NCBI RefSeq assembly: GCF_029784135.1
Contig: NC_073745.1
Span: 159,477,335 to 159,541,334, forward strand
Reading direction: 5' to 3'
DNA: 64,000 bases
Source: Toxorhynchites rutilus septentrionalis
Taxonomy: Eukaryota; Arthropoda; Insecta; Diptera; Culicidae
Below, one piece after another: positions 1-9,145 of the stretch. Each line of letters begins with the position of its first letter. The first letter of the stretch is position 1. A program made the position numbers and the translations under genes. The notes under the pieces are model-generated. The model worked only from the letters and a program-made list of their open reading frames with translations. It ran no database searches and was not told the origin of the DNA.

Positions 1-149
1 AATAGATAAAGGTTTTACACAAACCCTAAAATGTTATACAGACGAGTCGCGTTAGTGTATCCCATTACATCAGGTAACTCAACTATACATAGAATATAGT
101 TGAGCTCATTCTACAATATTTTTATTGTTGTTTATGTTGTTTATGTTTT

Positions 150-876
150 ATATGAAGATGGCACTTATACGCGAAGGTACATGGCGTGCAGTAAAACCGT
201 TGGAGAATGCGGCGGTCGATCCGGATATGAGTGATCGGGCTCTTGGGACTATCTGTTTGAGCATCGAGAAGCACAACTTTAGTTTGGTCAAGAACGCTGA
301 AACCGCTAAACAGGCATGGGACAAACTCCAAAAAGCATTCCAAGACAATGGACTAATCCGGCGATTCGGTCTGCTCGATAAGTTGACGACGATCAAGCTG
401 GAATAGAGCGATTCTGTTGAAGTTTACGTTGACCAGCTGGTGACGACGGCAGATGATTTGAGCGAGATCGGATTTGAGGTTAACGATCAATGGTTGGCGT
501 CATTGCTGTTGAAAGGATTGCCCGAATACTACAATCCAATGCTTATGGGTCTTCAAGCATCGGGCATTAAGCTGACAGTGGATGTAGTGAAAACGAAGAT
601 CATACAGGACGTCAAATGGCCATTGAAGAGTTCCGGCAGCGAAGGTGCACTTTACTCCAAGCAGAAAACGAAGCGAAAGAAAGGTGATGCAGAGAAGAAG
701 AGTGGAAACTGTTTTAACTGCAATCAACCGGGGCATATTGCTGTAAATTGTCCTCAGAAGTCGAAAGAAAGTTCGTCTAAAGGTAAGCCTAAAGGTAAAG
801 CTCTGTGCGTTTCGTTGGCTACGGGGACCGGACGACAAGAAGATTGGTATTTTGACTCCGGCGCAACATCGGATAT
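150..876 (+). pseudogene. copia gag with zinc knuckle and protease start
   Basis: This is the nucleocapsid/capsid part of a copia polyprotein, which in a live element packages the element RNA. The reading frame runs from about 150 with one in-frame TAG at 404-406 and continues in the same frame from 407, so a single point mutation breaks it. A CCHC zinc knuckle (pattern CX2CX4HX4C) lies near 712-753. It is followed by a lysine-rich linker and then the aspartic protease signature with DSGAT at about 856-870. The N-terminal gag residues are absent. The frame is cut at 876 by a retroposon and resumes at about 1336. Copia identity rests on the gag/UBN2-like pattern, the knuckle and the integrase downstream. 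Confidence 0.85.
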
Positions 877-1329
877 TCATTTATTTATTTATTTATTCGA
901 CAAATCAACGGGTATACAGAACCCAAATGACGCTTACGGATGGAACGATTTCTCACATTTCCAGCATCCAATTTTACTGCTGCGTGCGGACGCTGTGAAG
1001 CACGGGTTTGCTTCGCACCTTTTAGCCATATTCGCAACTCAAAATCGCAGACACACGAGTATAAAGGAAAACTTTTACTCTATTATCCTCAACTGGAGAA
1101 CGATAATGGCAGAGTATTCCGCTTGTAGCAGTGCAGATTAGAATCCACGAAATAAGAGATCTACCGATTCTAGGGCACAGATTCAACTTAACTCCGTAGT
1201 CAACTTGTTCGCGGATGATATGTTGATAATATTAAACCAAATTTTTATCGATAAGATAAAGTTTACGCGATAAAAATATGAAAATCAAAGAACGTTAGAG
1301 AAAAACGACCGAACTTGTTATTATTTTGA
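877..1329 (-). mobile_element. short LINE-derived retroposon inside copia protease
   Basis: The 453-bp insert splits the copia protease codons. It is flanked by TCGGATAT at 869-876 and TCCGATAT at 1330-1337, a duplication with one mismatch. Read on the minus strand it ends in four TAAA units, like a LINE tail. Removing 461 bases (insert plus one duplication) restores the copia frame exactly, which supports these boundaries. A 31-codon minus-strand reading frame sits inside it. I infer an internally deleted non-LTR element keeping its 5' and 3' parts. Confidence 0.75.
934..1029 (-). pseudogene. cysteine-rich start of a LINE ORF1 (31 codons)
   Basis: This minus-strand frame begins with ATG at 1029 and ends with TAA at 934. 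It encodes 31 residues with a spaced Cys/His pattern, C-X4-C-X11-C-X2-C-X4-H, which looks like the first half of a PHD-type or related zinc finger. The minus-strand LINE at 13.1-16.5 kb has what could be the second half of such a finger (W-x-C-x-x-C near 16470) at its ORF1 start, so the two may come from one family. The frame then stops close to the element's A-rich tail, which suggests most of the LINE was deleted between this point and the tail. The function in a live element would be nucleic acid binding; here it is a relic. Confidence 0.45.
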
Positions 1330-1332
1330 TCC

Positions 1333-2290
1333 GATATGACGCGGTCGGAAGAAGGTTTCACCAAGCAAACGGACTGGGTTCATTCAATTGACACTGCCAG
1401 TAGTCAAATAATCCAATCTGTAGCACGAGGAACAGTGAAGCTTGAATTAGAAGAAGGGTCGATTGAGGTAAAAAACGTTTGGATGGTTCCGGACCTGACG
1501 ACGAATCTTTTATCTATCAGTAAGATTTGTGCAAATTATATGACCGTGCTATTCAAGAAGGATGGATGGGAAGTTCGTGACGAGGATGGAGACATTGTAG
1601 TTACCGGCGTTCAAAGCAATGGAATGTACAAGTTAAATACTAAGAAATCGGAAACAGCGTTCCTGGTGGACAATTCAAACTTGTGGCACCGAAGGCTAGG
1701 ACATTTGAATCAGCAGTATATGAACAAGCTTTCTACGATGGTCGACGGAATACCACTAAAACTTGCAGCCGTAGCAGATTGTGTAGCATGCGCTCAGGGT
1801 AAGTTCCTTCAACTCAAGCTCTTCAGGTTCGGACAACCTGTTGGATCTGGTCCATTCCGACGTATGCGGACCGGTTGAAATTTCATCGATGGGTGAAAGT
1901 CGGTACTTCGTGACTTTTGCCGACGATGCCAGTCACAAGGTCTTTGTGTATTTCATCGAGTCCAAGAGTCAAGTTAAAGAAGTGTACGAAAAGTTCAAGG
2001 CACTTGCTGAACGACAAACTGGACGAAAATTGAAGGTTCTGCGGACGGATAATGGAACAGAGTATATCAATTCCACGATAAAGAAGAGCATCGAACGAGA
2101 TGGGGTGATTCATCAAACAAGTTGCCCCTACACACCAGAGCAGAACGGGAAAGCAGAACGGATGAATAGGACGCTTGTGGAAAAGGCGAGGACAATGTTG
2201 AACGACGTCGGGCTACCAAAGAAGTTTTGGGCGGAAGCTGTATCAACTGCAGCGTATTTGCATAATAAAGTACTCACAAACGTAGTCTAT
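1333..2290 (+). pseudogene. copia GAG-pre-integrase and integrase fragment
   Basis: This is the pol part of the copia remnant after the retroposon. The first frame (1336 to about 1815) continues the protease and then carries the GAG-pre-integrase segment, with the HRRLGH-type motif near 1687-1704 and a C-x-x-C pair near 1780-1794 that completes the HHCC finger. A shift of one base near 1800-1840 moves the frame to 1841-2332, where the integrase catalytic core follows: the first acidic residue lies in the DLVHSD motif (from 1841), the second in RTDNGTEY (about 2041-2064), and the third in PEQNGKAERMNRT (about 2137-2175). All three catalytic acids are present. Similarity stops near 2275, within the core's C-terminal side, and the remaining residues are not copia-like. 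Confidence 0.85.
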
Positions 2291-2561
2291 AATACATTAT
2301 TGTGTTGCTGTTTTAGTAAAGTTAATGAATAACTTCAATCAGAAGACGAAACCAGCATTTCTCATGATGTTTCCCTTCGTACTGTTGATTAAAGCTTGAT
2401 TCATTTAGAATCCGGAATAACAAAACCAGCTGTATTTCGGGATTGATTGAAGGTACAGAACTTGTTTTAGCATCACAATACAGATAATTCATTGTTCTAT
2501 CAGTAAAAAAATATTTTCTATCAGGAAAAAAATTTTTTTTTCCTCTACACTTTGGAAATGT
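2291..2561. other. no recognised feature
   Basis: This AT-rich stretch has A/T runs near 2505-2545. I see no coding signal and no repeat that recurs elsewhere in the window. Confidence 0.5.
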
Positions 2562-2645
2562 GTACGTTATATCGAGGTTAAATGTACGTTATATCGAGTG
2601 ACGTTATATCGAGGGTACGTTATAACGAGGGTACGTTATATCGAA
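2562..2645. repeat. short tandem repeat, about five GTACGTTATATCGAGG units
   Basis: The core GTACGTTATATCGAGG or close variants occurs about five times in 85 bases, with spacing from about 16 to 22 bases. One unit reads ATAACGAGG instead of ATATCGAGG. Confidence 0.85.
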
Positions 2646-2654
2646 GTTTCATAC

Positions 2655-2745
2655 ATATACATATACAAAATATACATAATTTTGTGGTGGAAGCCATTTT
2701 GGATTTGCATTTTTCATACATTACTGTGTTCTACTAATCAAGCCA
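2655..2745 (-). repeat. dispersed repeat also present at 39.7-39.9 kb
   Basis: The segment around 2680-2720 is the reverse complement of sequence near 39800-39840, sharing a core that reads AAATCCAAAATGG and CCACCACAAAA on the other strand. The 39.7-kb copy is longer and holds two related units. Confidence 0.65.
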
Positions 2746-2779
2746 TGCGTTTTTCATTGGGCTAAACAAATGTCTATCA

Positions 2780-2830
2780 CTGTATTTTGTAACTTTGTCC
2801 CGTTATCTATATATATAAAAATGGAGTGAT
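2780..2830 (+). mobile_element. left part of the Helitron-like element split by the LINE
   Basis: This short piece ends in AATGGAGTGAT (2820-2830), which is repeated at 8228-8238. Removing the LINE between them joins this TATATATAAAA-rich stretch directly to the GTCTGTCTG stretch at 8239, a junction I recall as common in Aedes repeats. The true 5' end (a TC dinucleotide for Helitrons) could not be fixed. Confidence 0.55.
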
Positions 2831-2840
2831 TTTTTTTTAT

Positions 2841-3346
2841 CCAAAATATATATTTTTATTAAGGCTCATATGGCGTCAACCTGACGGGGCCGGGAGTTCA
2901 ATATTTCGACAATGTTTGCCTTATAACTATGTTAGTAATATGTAACCGATTACTCGCGGTTGGCTCGTCGTTAGTATTACAAGTGTTTTCGTAATTGTGA
3001 TGTTGCTGTCTCCAATGCTCTGTACCTGTGCCCGACACGGGATACTTCCTTTTGGGATGCAGCTGACCATTAATCAGCAACGCCCCCTAGTCTGTACCCC
3101 ATATATAGCGTGGTGCGTCTTCTCGAGGAATCCAGGATAGAATGGTCACTAGCCGGCGCAAACATCAGCTCGTGTAGAGTTGTCATGAGCGGTACAACCT
3201 TTGGCTCTTGTTGAATGATCAGTGAACTGCACAACCTTTGGCCCGTGTATCTGTAAAGAGTGTGTGTATGTATTGCCGCGACTAAGTAAAAGTTTATAGA
3301 TCGGATAGGAGGGATATGAAACAGGGACAAAACGAAGGAAACATCA
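2841..3346 (-). other. 3' UTR of the I-clade LINE
   Basis: This region lies between the ORF2 stop and the A-rich tail. It contains the block with GAACTCCCGGCCCC (minus strand, near 2884-2901) and the block with CGCGAGTAATCGGTTAC that also occur at 58330-58440 and, in part, at 31110-31130 in the second I element. No reading frame in it is supported. Confidence 0.7.
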
Positions 3347-6300
3347 TTAAACGTTGACATCGGCGTTTCTGAGGAACAGGTATAGATGAAGCAGAAGATC
3401 AGGATCACGGCTACCTAAGATATCCCGGACGGGGATATCCGATTGTCTGCCTTTTGCTCTCAGTGCTTTAGAGAGCTGAGAGCGAGCAGCATGGAACCGG
3501 ATACACGACCAGACAACATGCTCGATGTCGTGGTAGCCATCGCCACAATCACACAGATTGTTTGCTGCGAGCTCAATGCGATAGAGATGCGCGTTTAGGT
3601 TGTAGTGATTGGACATAAGCCGAGATATCACGCGAATGAAATCACGACCTACATTTAATCCCTTAAACCAAGCTTTCGTCGAAACCTTAGGAATAATCGT
3701 GTGTAACCAGCGACCGAACTCATCTTCACTCCACATGCGCTGCCAACTAACGAGTGTGTCCTGACGAGGAATGTGAAAAAATTCATTATAGGCAATTTGC
3801 CTTTCAAAAAGAGTGCCTTCTAAAGCGCCCACCTTAGCTAGCGAGTCCGCTTTCTCATTCCCCGGAATCGAACAATGAGAGGGAACCCATGCTAAGGTAA
3901 TCTTGAATAATTTTTTGACCAAAACACTCAATAGTTGTCTTATTCTTGTTAGGAAATAAGATGAGCGTTTATCAACCTTCATTGAGCGGATTGCCTCTAT
4001 TGAGTTGAGACTGTCTGAAAAAATAAAATAGTGGTCGATGGGCAATGTTTCAATGATCCCCAGTGCGTAGTATATCGCACCCAGTTCAGCGACATACACG
4101 GAACAAGGATCTTTGAGTTTGAAAGAGGCACTGGAATTTTCATTGAAGATGCCGAAGCCAGTGGACCCGTTTATGAATGAACCGTCAGTAAAGAACATTT
4201 TCTCAGATCTAACTTTCCCATATTCTGCCGAAAATATCGGCGGAATAGAATCGGAGCGTAGATGATGTGGGATTCCATGGATTTTTTGTCGCATGGACAG
4301 ATCAAAATTGACAGAGGAATTGCAAAAGTATGGGAAGCAAACTTGGTTGGAGATGCCCGGTGAAGGGTGCACTTCATGGGTAAGGAAATCATGGTACAAA
4401 GACATAAAACTTGACTGAGGAGTCAGTTGGAGTAGATTTTCGAAGTTATCAATCACCAGTGGATTCATGATCTTGCAACGGATGAGAAATCTGTAGGATA
4501 ATTCTGTGAATCGAAGAGTAAGCGGGGGTACTCCTGCCAAGACTTCGAGACTCATCGTATGTGTCGAATGCAAACACCCCATGGCTATACGCAAGCAACG
4601 ATATTGTATTCTCTCCAGCTTGAGAATATGAATCCTGGCAGCTGATCGGAAGCAAAAACTGCCATATTCTAACACTGATAATATCGTTGTTTTGTACAAC
4701 TGAATGAGGTCTCCTGGATGGGCGCCCCACCATGTTCCGGTTATTGTTTGGAGAAAATTGATTCTTTGCTGGCATTTCTGTTTCAAATACGCAATGTGTA
4801 TTCCCCAGGTACATTTAGAGTCAAAATATACTCCAAGGTATTTGAAAAATATCGAGTGCCTGATCGCTTTACCGGATAGGTGAAGCTGGAATTGGGCGGG
4901 TTCGTGCTTCCTAGAAAAAACGACCATTTCGGTTTTCTCCGTAGAGAATTCGATACCCAGCTTGAGAGCCCACGTGAACAGGTTGTTCAGGGTATCTTGC
5001 AAGGATTTTTGCAGAACGGCGGGATTAGTACCGGTGATGGAAATAACTCCATCGTCTGCAAGTTGTCTCAGCGTGCAGTTTCTAGTTAGACAATCATCCA
5101 TATCATTGACGTAAAAACTATACAAGAGGGGGCTTAGGCAGGAGCCTTGTGGTAGGCCCATAAAACTGTATCGAGAAGATTTCAAGCTGCCATGATTGAA
5201 AATCATGTGCTTTTCTGAGAGTAAATTGTACAGGAAATTATTCAGAATTGGCGAAAGTCCACGATTATGAAGTTTCTCTGAGAGAATTTCCATGGAAACT
5301 GAATCAAATGCCCCTTTGATATCAAGAAAAATGGAAGCCATTTGTTCTTTACGAGCAAATGTGATTTGGATTTCAGAAGATAGCAGCGCGAGACAATCAT
5401 TCGTCCCTTTACCTCGGCGGAAGCCAAACTGCGTATTTGACAGCAAATTGTTCGCTTCAACCCACTTGTCCAAACGAAGTAGAATAATTTTCTCTAACAA
5501 TTTACGAATACAGGATAACATTGAAATCGGCCTATACGAGTTGTGATCGCTAGCCGGCTTGTTGGGTTTCCGTATGGCTATCACTCTCACTTGTCTCCAG
5601 TCATGCGGGACAATATTCAGCTCCAGAAACTTGTTGAACAAGTTCAGCAAACGCTGTTTTGCCAAGTCGGGAAGATTCTTCAACAAGTTGAATTTAATCT
5701 TGTCCGACCCCGGAGCTGAATTGTTACATGAGAGTAGGGCAATTGAGAATTCCACTATCGAAAAATTCTCATAGTCGCATTGGAGCGGAATGTCGCGTAC
5801 GACGCTTTGTGCAGGAACGGAATCGGGACAAACCTTTCTTGCAAATTTGAAAATCCAACGGTCAGAGTATTCCTCACTTTCATTTGTATGGTTCCAGCCA
5901 CGCATTTTCCTAGCCGTATTCCAAAGAGTGCTCATAGCGGTCTCCCTTGACAAACCATTGACGAACTTCCGCCAATATCCATGCTTTTTTGCTTTAATCA
6001 GACCTTTTAGTTTGGCTTCTAGAGCTTGGTACTTTCGAAACCATTCCACTAATCCAGTTTTCCTGAATTTTTTGAAAGCGGATGATTTTTCAAGGTAGAC
6101 CTTTGAACACTCCTTGTCCCACCAAAGTGATGGAGGACGACGTCGGAAAGTGGTAGCAGGAACACGTTTCTTTTGAGCTTGAAGTGCGCTTTCGTAAATC
6201 AAACTCGATATAAAGTTATACTCTTCGAGTGGAGGAAGTTCATGCATTGAAACAATTGCTTCAGATATTTTTTCCGCAAATGTTCTCCAGTCAATATTCT

Positions 6301-7027
6301 TCGTGAGGTCATACGCAATATCGACTGACTCACGAGAACCTGATTCATTGGCGATCGATAAAATTATTGGCAGGTGGTCACTACCGTGGGGATCTTGGAT
6401 TACCTTCCACATGCAATCCAGTGATAACGAAGAAGAGCATAGAGATATGTCTAGCATGCTTGCCCGTGCAGGAGGATTGGCTATTCTGGTTGCTTCCCCA
6501 GTATTCAAAACTGTCAATTTGAAGTTGTCGCACAGATCATAAATCAAAGTGGCACGGTTGTCATCGTAGAGTGATCCCCATGCTGTTCCATGGGAGTTGA
6601 AATCACCTAAGATTAACCGCGGCTCCGGCATTGCCTCGATAGTATCAAAGAACTGATGGTGGCCTACCGTAGTTCTGGGAGGGATATATATCGAAGCAAT
6701 GCAGAGGTCTTTGCCATTGATTTGTGTCTGGCAAGCGACAACTTCAATGCCAGTCATCGATGGGAGAGTGATTCTATAGAAGGAGTGGCATTTTTTGATC
6801 CCCAATAGTACGCCACCAAACGAGTCATTTCGATCGAGGCGAATAATGTTGAAATCGTGGAAATTCAGCTCGTCGGCTGAAGAAAGCCATGTTTCACAGA
6901 GGGAAAATACATCACAGTTAGAACTATGAGCTAAAAATTTAAATTGATCTAGTTTAGGGATGATGCTTCTGCAATTCCACTGTATTACAGTGGTCAAATC
7001 CTTGACCTCTTGCACTGAATTAGGCAT
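3347..7027 (-). CDS. LINE ORF2 polyprotein: endonuclease, reverse transcriptase, RNase H (intact frame)
   Basis: This 1226-residue protein would nick target DNA and copy the element RNA into the genome. The apurinic-type endonuclease occupies residues 12-225, with N18, E45, D142 with N144, and S216-D217-H218 in the expected motifs. Reverse transcriptase follows at about 430-740: the SYRPISMLS motif near 497, catalytic D569 in FLDIKGAFD, GLPQGSCLSP near 624 and the catalytic pair D658-D659 in LADD. RNase H lies at about 943-1070 with D948, E981, D1005 and D1061. A CCHC-like finger (C1159, C1161, H1170, C1175) closes the protein. Every catalytic residue I can place is present and no stop or frameshift interrupts 3.7 kb. 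The start is ATG at 7027, overlapping the ORF1 stop by 8 bases. Loss of the ORF1 start makes autonomous movement unlikely for this copy. Confidence 0.93.
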   Translation of the reverse strand: MPNSVQEVKDLTTVIQWNCRSIIPKLDQFKFLAHSSNCDVFSLCETWLSSADELNFHDFNIIRLDRNDSFGGVLLGIKKCHSFYRITLPSMTGIEVVACQTQINGKDLCIASIYIPPRTTVGHHQFFDTIEAMPEPRLILGDFNSHGTAWGSLYDDNRATLIYDLCDNFKLTVLNTGEATRIANPPARASMLDISLCSSSLSLDCMWKVIQDPHGSDHLPIILSIANESGSRESVDIAYDLTKNIDWRTFAEKISEAIVSMHELPPLEEYNFISSLIYESALQAQKKRVPATTFRRRPPSLWWDKECSKVYLEKSSAFKKFRKTGLVEWFRKYQALEAKLKGLIKAKKHGYWRKFVNGLSRETAMSTLWNTARKMRGWNHTNESEEYSDRWIFKFARKVCPDSVPAQSVVRDIPLQCDYENFSIVEFSIALLSCNNSAPGSDKIKFNLLKNLPDLAKQRLLNLFNKFLELNIVPHDWRQVRVIAIRKPNKPASDHNSYRPISMLSCIRKLLEKIILLRLDKWVEANNLLSNTQFGFRRGKGTNDCLALLSSEIQITFARKEQMASIFLDIKGAFDSVSMEILSEKLHNRGLSPILNNFLYNLLSEKHMIFNHGSLKSSRYSFMGLPQGSCLSPLLYSFYVNDMDDCLTRNCTLRQLADDGVISITGTNPAVLQKSLQDTLNNLFTWALKLGIEFSTEKTEMVVFSRKHEPAQFQLHLSGKAIRHSIFFKYLGVYFDSKCTWGIHIAYLKQKCQQRINFLQTITGTWWGAHPGDLIQLYKTTILSVLEYGSFCFRSAARIHILKLERIQYRCLRIAMGCLHSTHTMSLEVLAGVPPLTLRFTELSYRFLIRCKIMNPLVIDNFENLLQLTPQSSFMSLYHDFLTHEVHPSPGISNQVCFPYFCNSSVNFDLSMRQKIHGIPHHLRSDSIPPIFSAEYGKVRSEKMFFTDGSFINGSTGFGIFNENSSASFKLKDPCSVYVAELGAIYYALGIIETLPIDHYFIFSDSLNSIEAIRSMKVDKRSSYFLTRIRQLLSVLVKKLFKITLAWVPSHCSIPGNEKADSLAKVGALEGTLFERQIAYNEFFHIPRQDTLVSWQRMWSEDEFGRWLHTIIPKVSTKAWFKGLNVGRDFIRVISRLMSNHYNLNAHLYRIELAANNLCDCGDGYHDIEHVVWSCIRFHAARSQLSKALRAKGRQSDIPVRDILGSRDPDLLLHLYLFLRNADVNV

Positions 7028-8227
7028 CGAGGGAAATGAACGCTGCTAAAAAACCACATTTTTCTTTCAAAAATGTTCTCACAATCGGAAGCAAACATAA
7101 TACTATGCTTTTAAGAGGGTCATTTATATTCAAAGCATTTAAAATGTTGTCCACCAGGTCAGAAAGCGCAAGGAAGCCAGATTGTGGCTGTTGCCTCGAC
7201 CGCGAAAAAGGAGCAGACGTGTTGGGTGCTGCTCCGGGAAGTGCTGAGGACCCCTGGTGCGTAGAAGAACCGCTTAAACCAGGAGGTACTTTCTTCGGTC
7301 TATTCTCAGCACGTTCAATTCGAGTTTTCATTCCAACTTGGGAAGTTTCGGTCGTCTTTCTGGGGAGTGATGGAAAAGAAGTAATTTTTCTTTTCCTGAC
7401 GGCACCCTGCGATGTACCGGAACTTCCTGCATTGGGGGCGTCAGCAACAGGCTCGTCGTTCTGCAGAATGGAGTAGGGATTGTCCTGATTCGTTGGTACG
7501 GAATTCTTAAGCATTTCTGCATAAGTCCGCTTGGAACGTTCCTTTAAGGAACGCTTGATTTTTTCCCCTCGTTGTTTGTACACCGGGCATTGGATAAGAT
7601 CATGAGGGGTCCCGCCGCAATGAAGACACTTGTGCTCTTTCGCGCAAGGATTCTCATCATGGCTGTCTCCACAATCTGCGCAACGTTTTTTATTGCACCA
7701 ATAGGCGGCCGTGTGACCGAGTTGCATACATTTGTTGCATTTCATTACCCGGGGTACAAACAACCGAACAGGTAAACGAAGTGCACCTATTGCAACGTAG
7801 TTTGGAAGGGCGGAACCCTCAAAAGTCACACGAAAAGAGTTTGTCCGATTGAGAACCCTTTTGTCATTTTTTGTGACACAGATTTCAGTCGATCGCATGC
7901 AAGAATCTTCACAGTTTTTAGTGAAGAGTTCTTGAAGCGATCGACACCATCGATAATCTCTTTTCGAGTCAAACCCTTTTCGGTTATTACGCCGTCTATT
8001 TCGACGTTGCAACAGGGCACGTATACGCGATACTCAATCGCAAAGAGGTCGCAGCGCGTGATTTCGTTCGCTTGGGTCCTGCTTGAGACGACAACTCGTA
8101 GTTTGTCTGGCCCCATCCGTGTAATCTCGGTAACTGCAGAAAACTTCTGAGTAAGTTCCTTCGAGATACGAATGACATTGAGAGGTTTAGATTTTCGTCT
8201 AAAGTATACAATGAATGGGCCTTTGGT
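7020..8227 (-). pseudogene. LINE ORF1 (gag-like, three zinc knuckles), 5'-truncated and frameshifted
   Basis: ORF1 of I-clade elements is an RNA-binding protein that forms the ribonucleoprotein particle. Here the N-terminal piece reads in one frame from the insertion boundary at 8227 to about 7890. The C-terminal piece reads in another frame from about 7885 to the TAA at 7020-7022, so a single-base indel lies near 7880. Alignment by eye to the ORF1 of the second I element shows the same blocks. The C-terminal part holds three cysteine knuckles: C-x2-C-x4-H-x5-C (about 7690-7735), a short C-x2-C-x4-H variant after it, and C-x2-C-x4-H-x4-C (about 7595-7640). About 100 N-terminal codons are missing because the copy is 5'-truncated. 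Confidence 0.85.
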
Positions 8228-8341
8228 AATGGAGTGATGTCTGTCTGTCTGTCTGATTCTTATAGACTCGGAAACTACTGAACCGATCGACATGAAAATT
8301 GGTATGTAGGGGTTTTTGGGGCCGGGGAAGGTTTTCGTGAT

Positions 8342-9145
8342 ATTATGAGACCCCTCCCCCCTCTCTAAGGGGGGGCTGCCATACAAATGAAACACAAATT
8401 TCTGCATTACTCGGAAATTAACCAAGCAAACGAAACCAAAGTTGGCATGTGAAAATTTTAGGGTGCAATAAATGTTTCTATGATGGTTAGACAGTCCTTC
8501 CCCCACTCAAAGGGGGGGCTGCCATACAAATGAAACACAAATTTCTGCATTACTCGAGAATTAATCAAGCAAATGAAACCAAATTTGGCATGTGGAGGTT
8601 TTAGGATGCAATAAATGTTTCTATGGTGATAAGATACTCCTTCCTCCTCTCTTAGAGGGGGCTGCCAAACAAATGAAACACAATTTTTTGCATTACTCGG
8701 AAATTAATCAATCAAACGAAACCAAAGTTGGCATGTGAAAGTTTTAGGATGCAATAAATGTTTATATGATGGTTAGACAGTCCTTCCCCCACTTAAAGGG
8801 GGGGGGGGGGGGGGCTGCCATACAAATGAAACACAAATTTCTGCATTACTCGAGAATTAATCAAGAAAATGAAACCAAATTTGGCATGTGGAGGTTTTAG
8901 GATGCGATAAATGTTTCTATGGTGTTAAGATACTCCTTCCCCCTCTTTTAGAGGGGGCTGCCGTACAAATGAGACACAAATTTTTGCATTACCCGAGAAT
9001 TAATCAAGCAAATTAAACCAAATTAGGCATATGGAAACTTTAGGGTGCAATGAATGTTTCTATGGTGGTTAGATACCCCTCCTCCCTCTCTTAGGGGTGG
9101 CTGCCATACAAATAAAACACAAATTTCTGCATTACTCGAGAATTA
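8342..9145 (+). repeat. minisatellite, about six ~140-bp units
   Basis: Units are marked by CTGCCATACAAATGAAACAC or close variants near 8378, 8518, 8662, 8813, 8958 and 9100. Each continues through TTTCTGCATTACTCG, a GGCATRTG block and GCAATAAATGTTTCTATG, and closes on a C-rich/G-rich pair that could fold as a short hairpin. Confidence 0.9.
8798..8814. repeat. 17-base poly-G run
   Basis: Seventeen consecutive G sit where neighbouring units have about seven. It may be slippage or a sequencing artefact, and could form a G-quadruplex. Confidence 0.95.

Larger units (their letters stand above)
150..2290 (+). mobile_element. Ty1/copia retrotransposon remnant, truncated at both ends
   Basis: A gag-like region, a zinc knuckle, the start of an aspartic protease, the GAG-pre-integrase segment and an integrase core follow in copia order on the plus strand. 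No long terminal repeat is visible on either side. Similarity begins inside gag near 150 and stops inside integrase near 2275, so reverse transcriptase and RNase H are missing. The body carries one nonsense codon at 404-406, an insertion at 877-1329 and a frameshift near 1800-1840. It is a dead fragment. Confidence 0.9.
2831..8227 (-). mobile_element. I-clade LINE (non-LTR retrotransposon), 5'-truncated
   Basis: The minus-strand element is 5.4 kb with an A-rich 3' tail at 2831-2840 and an 11-bp target duplication AATGGAGTGAT at 2820-2830 and 8228-8238. It holds an ORF1 with zinc knuckles and an ORF2 with endonuclease, reverse transcriptase, RNase H and a terminal CCHC-like finger, the domain set of the I clade. 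Compared with the complete relative at 25.1-31.3 kb, it lacks the 5' UTR and roughly the first 100 codons of ORF1, the usual result of incomplete target-primed reverse transcription. A 153-bp 3' end of the same family lies at 58313-58465. It inserted into a Helitron-like element. Confidence 0.92.

Noticed and set aside
1..150. 5' LTR of the copia element
   Set aside because: No TG...CA-bounded repeat recurs after the pol fragment, and pol itself is truncated.
7036..7476. 146-codon plus-strand frame
   Set aside because: It is the antisense shadow of LINE ORF1.
8342..9145. CRISPR array
   Set aside because: Units are ~140 bp, contiguous without unique spacers, and lie in an insect TE.
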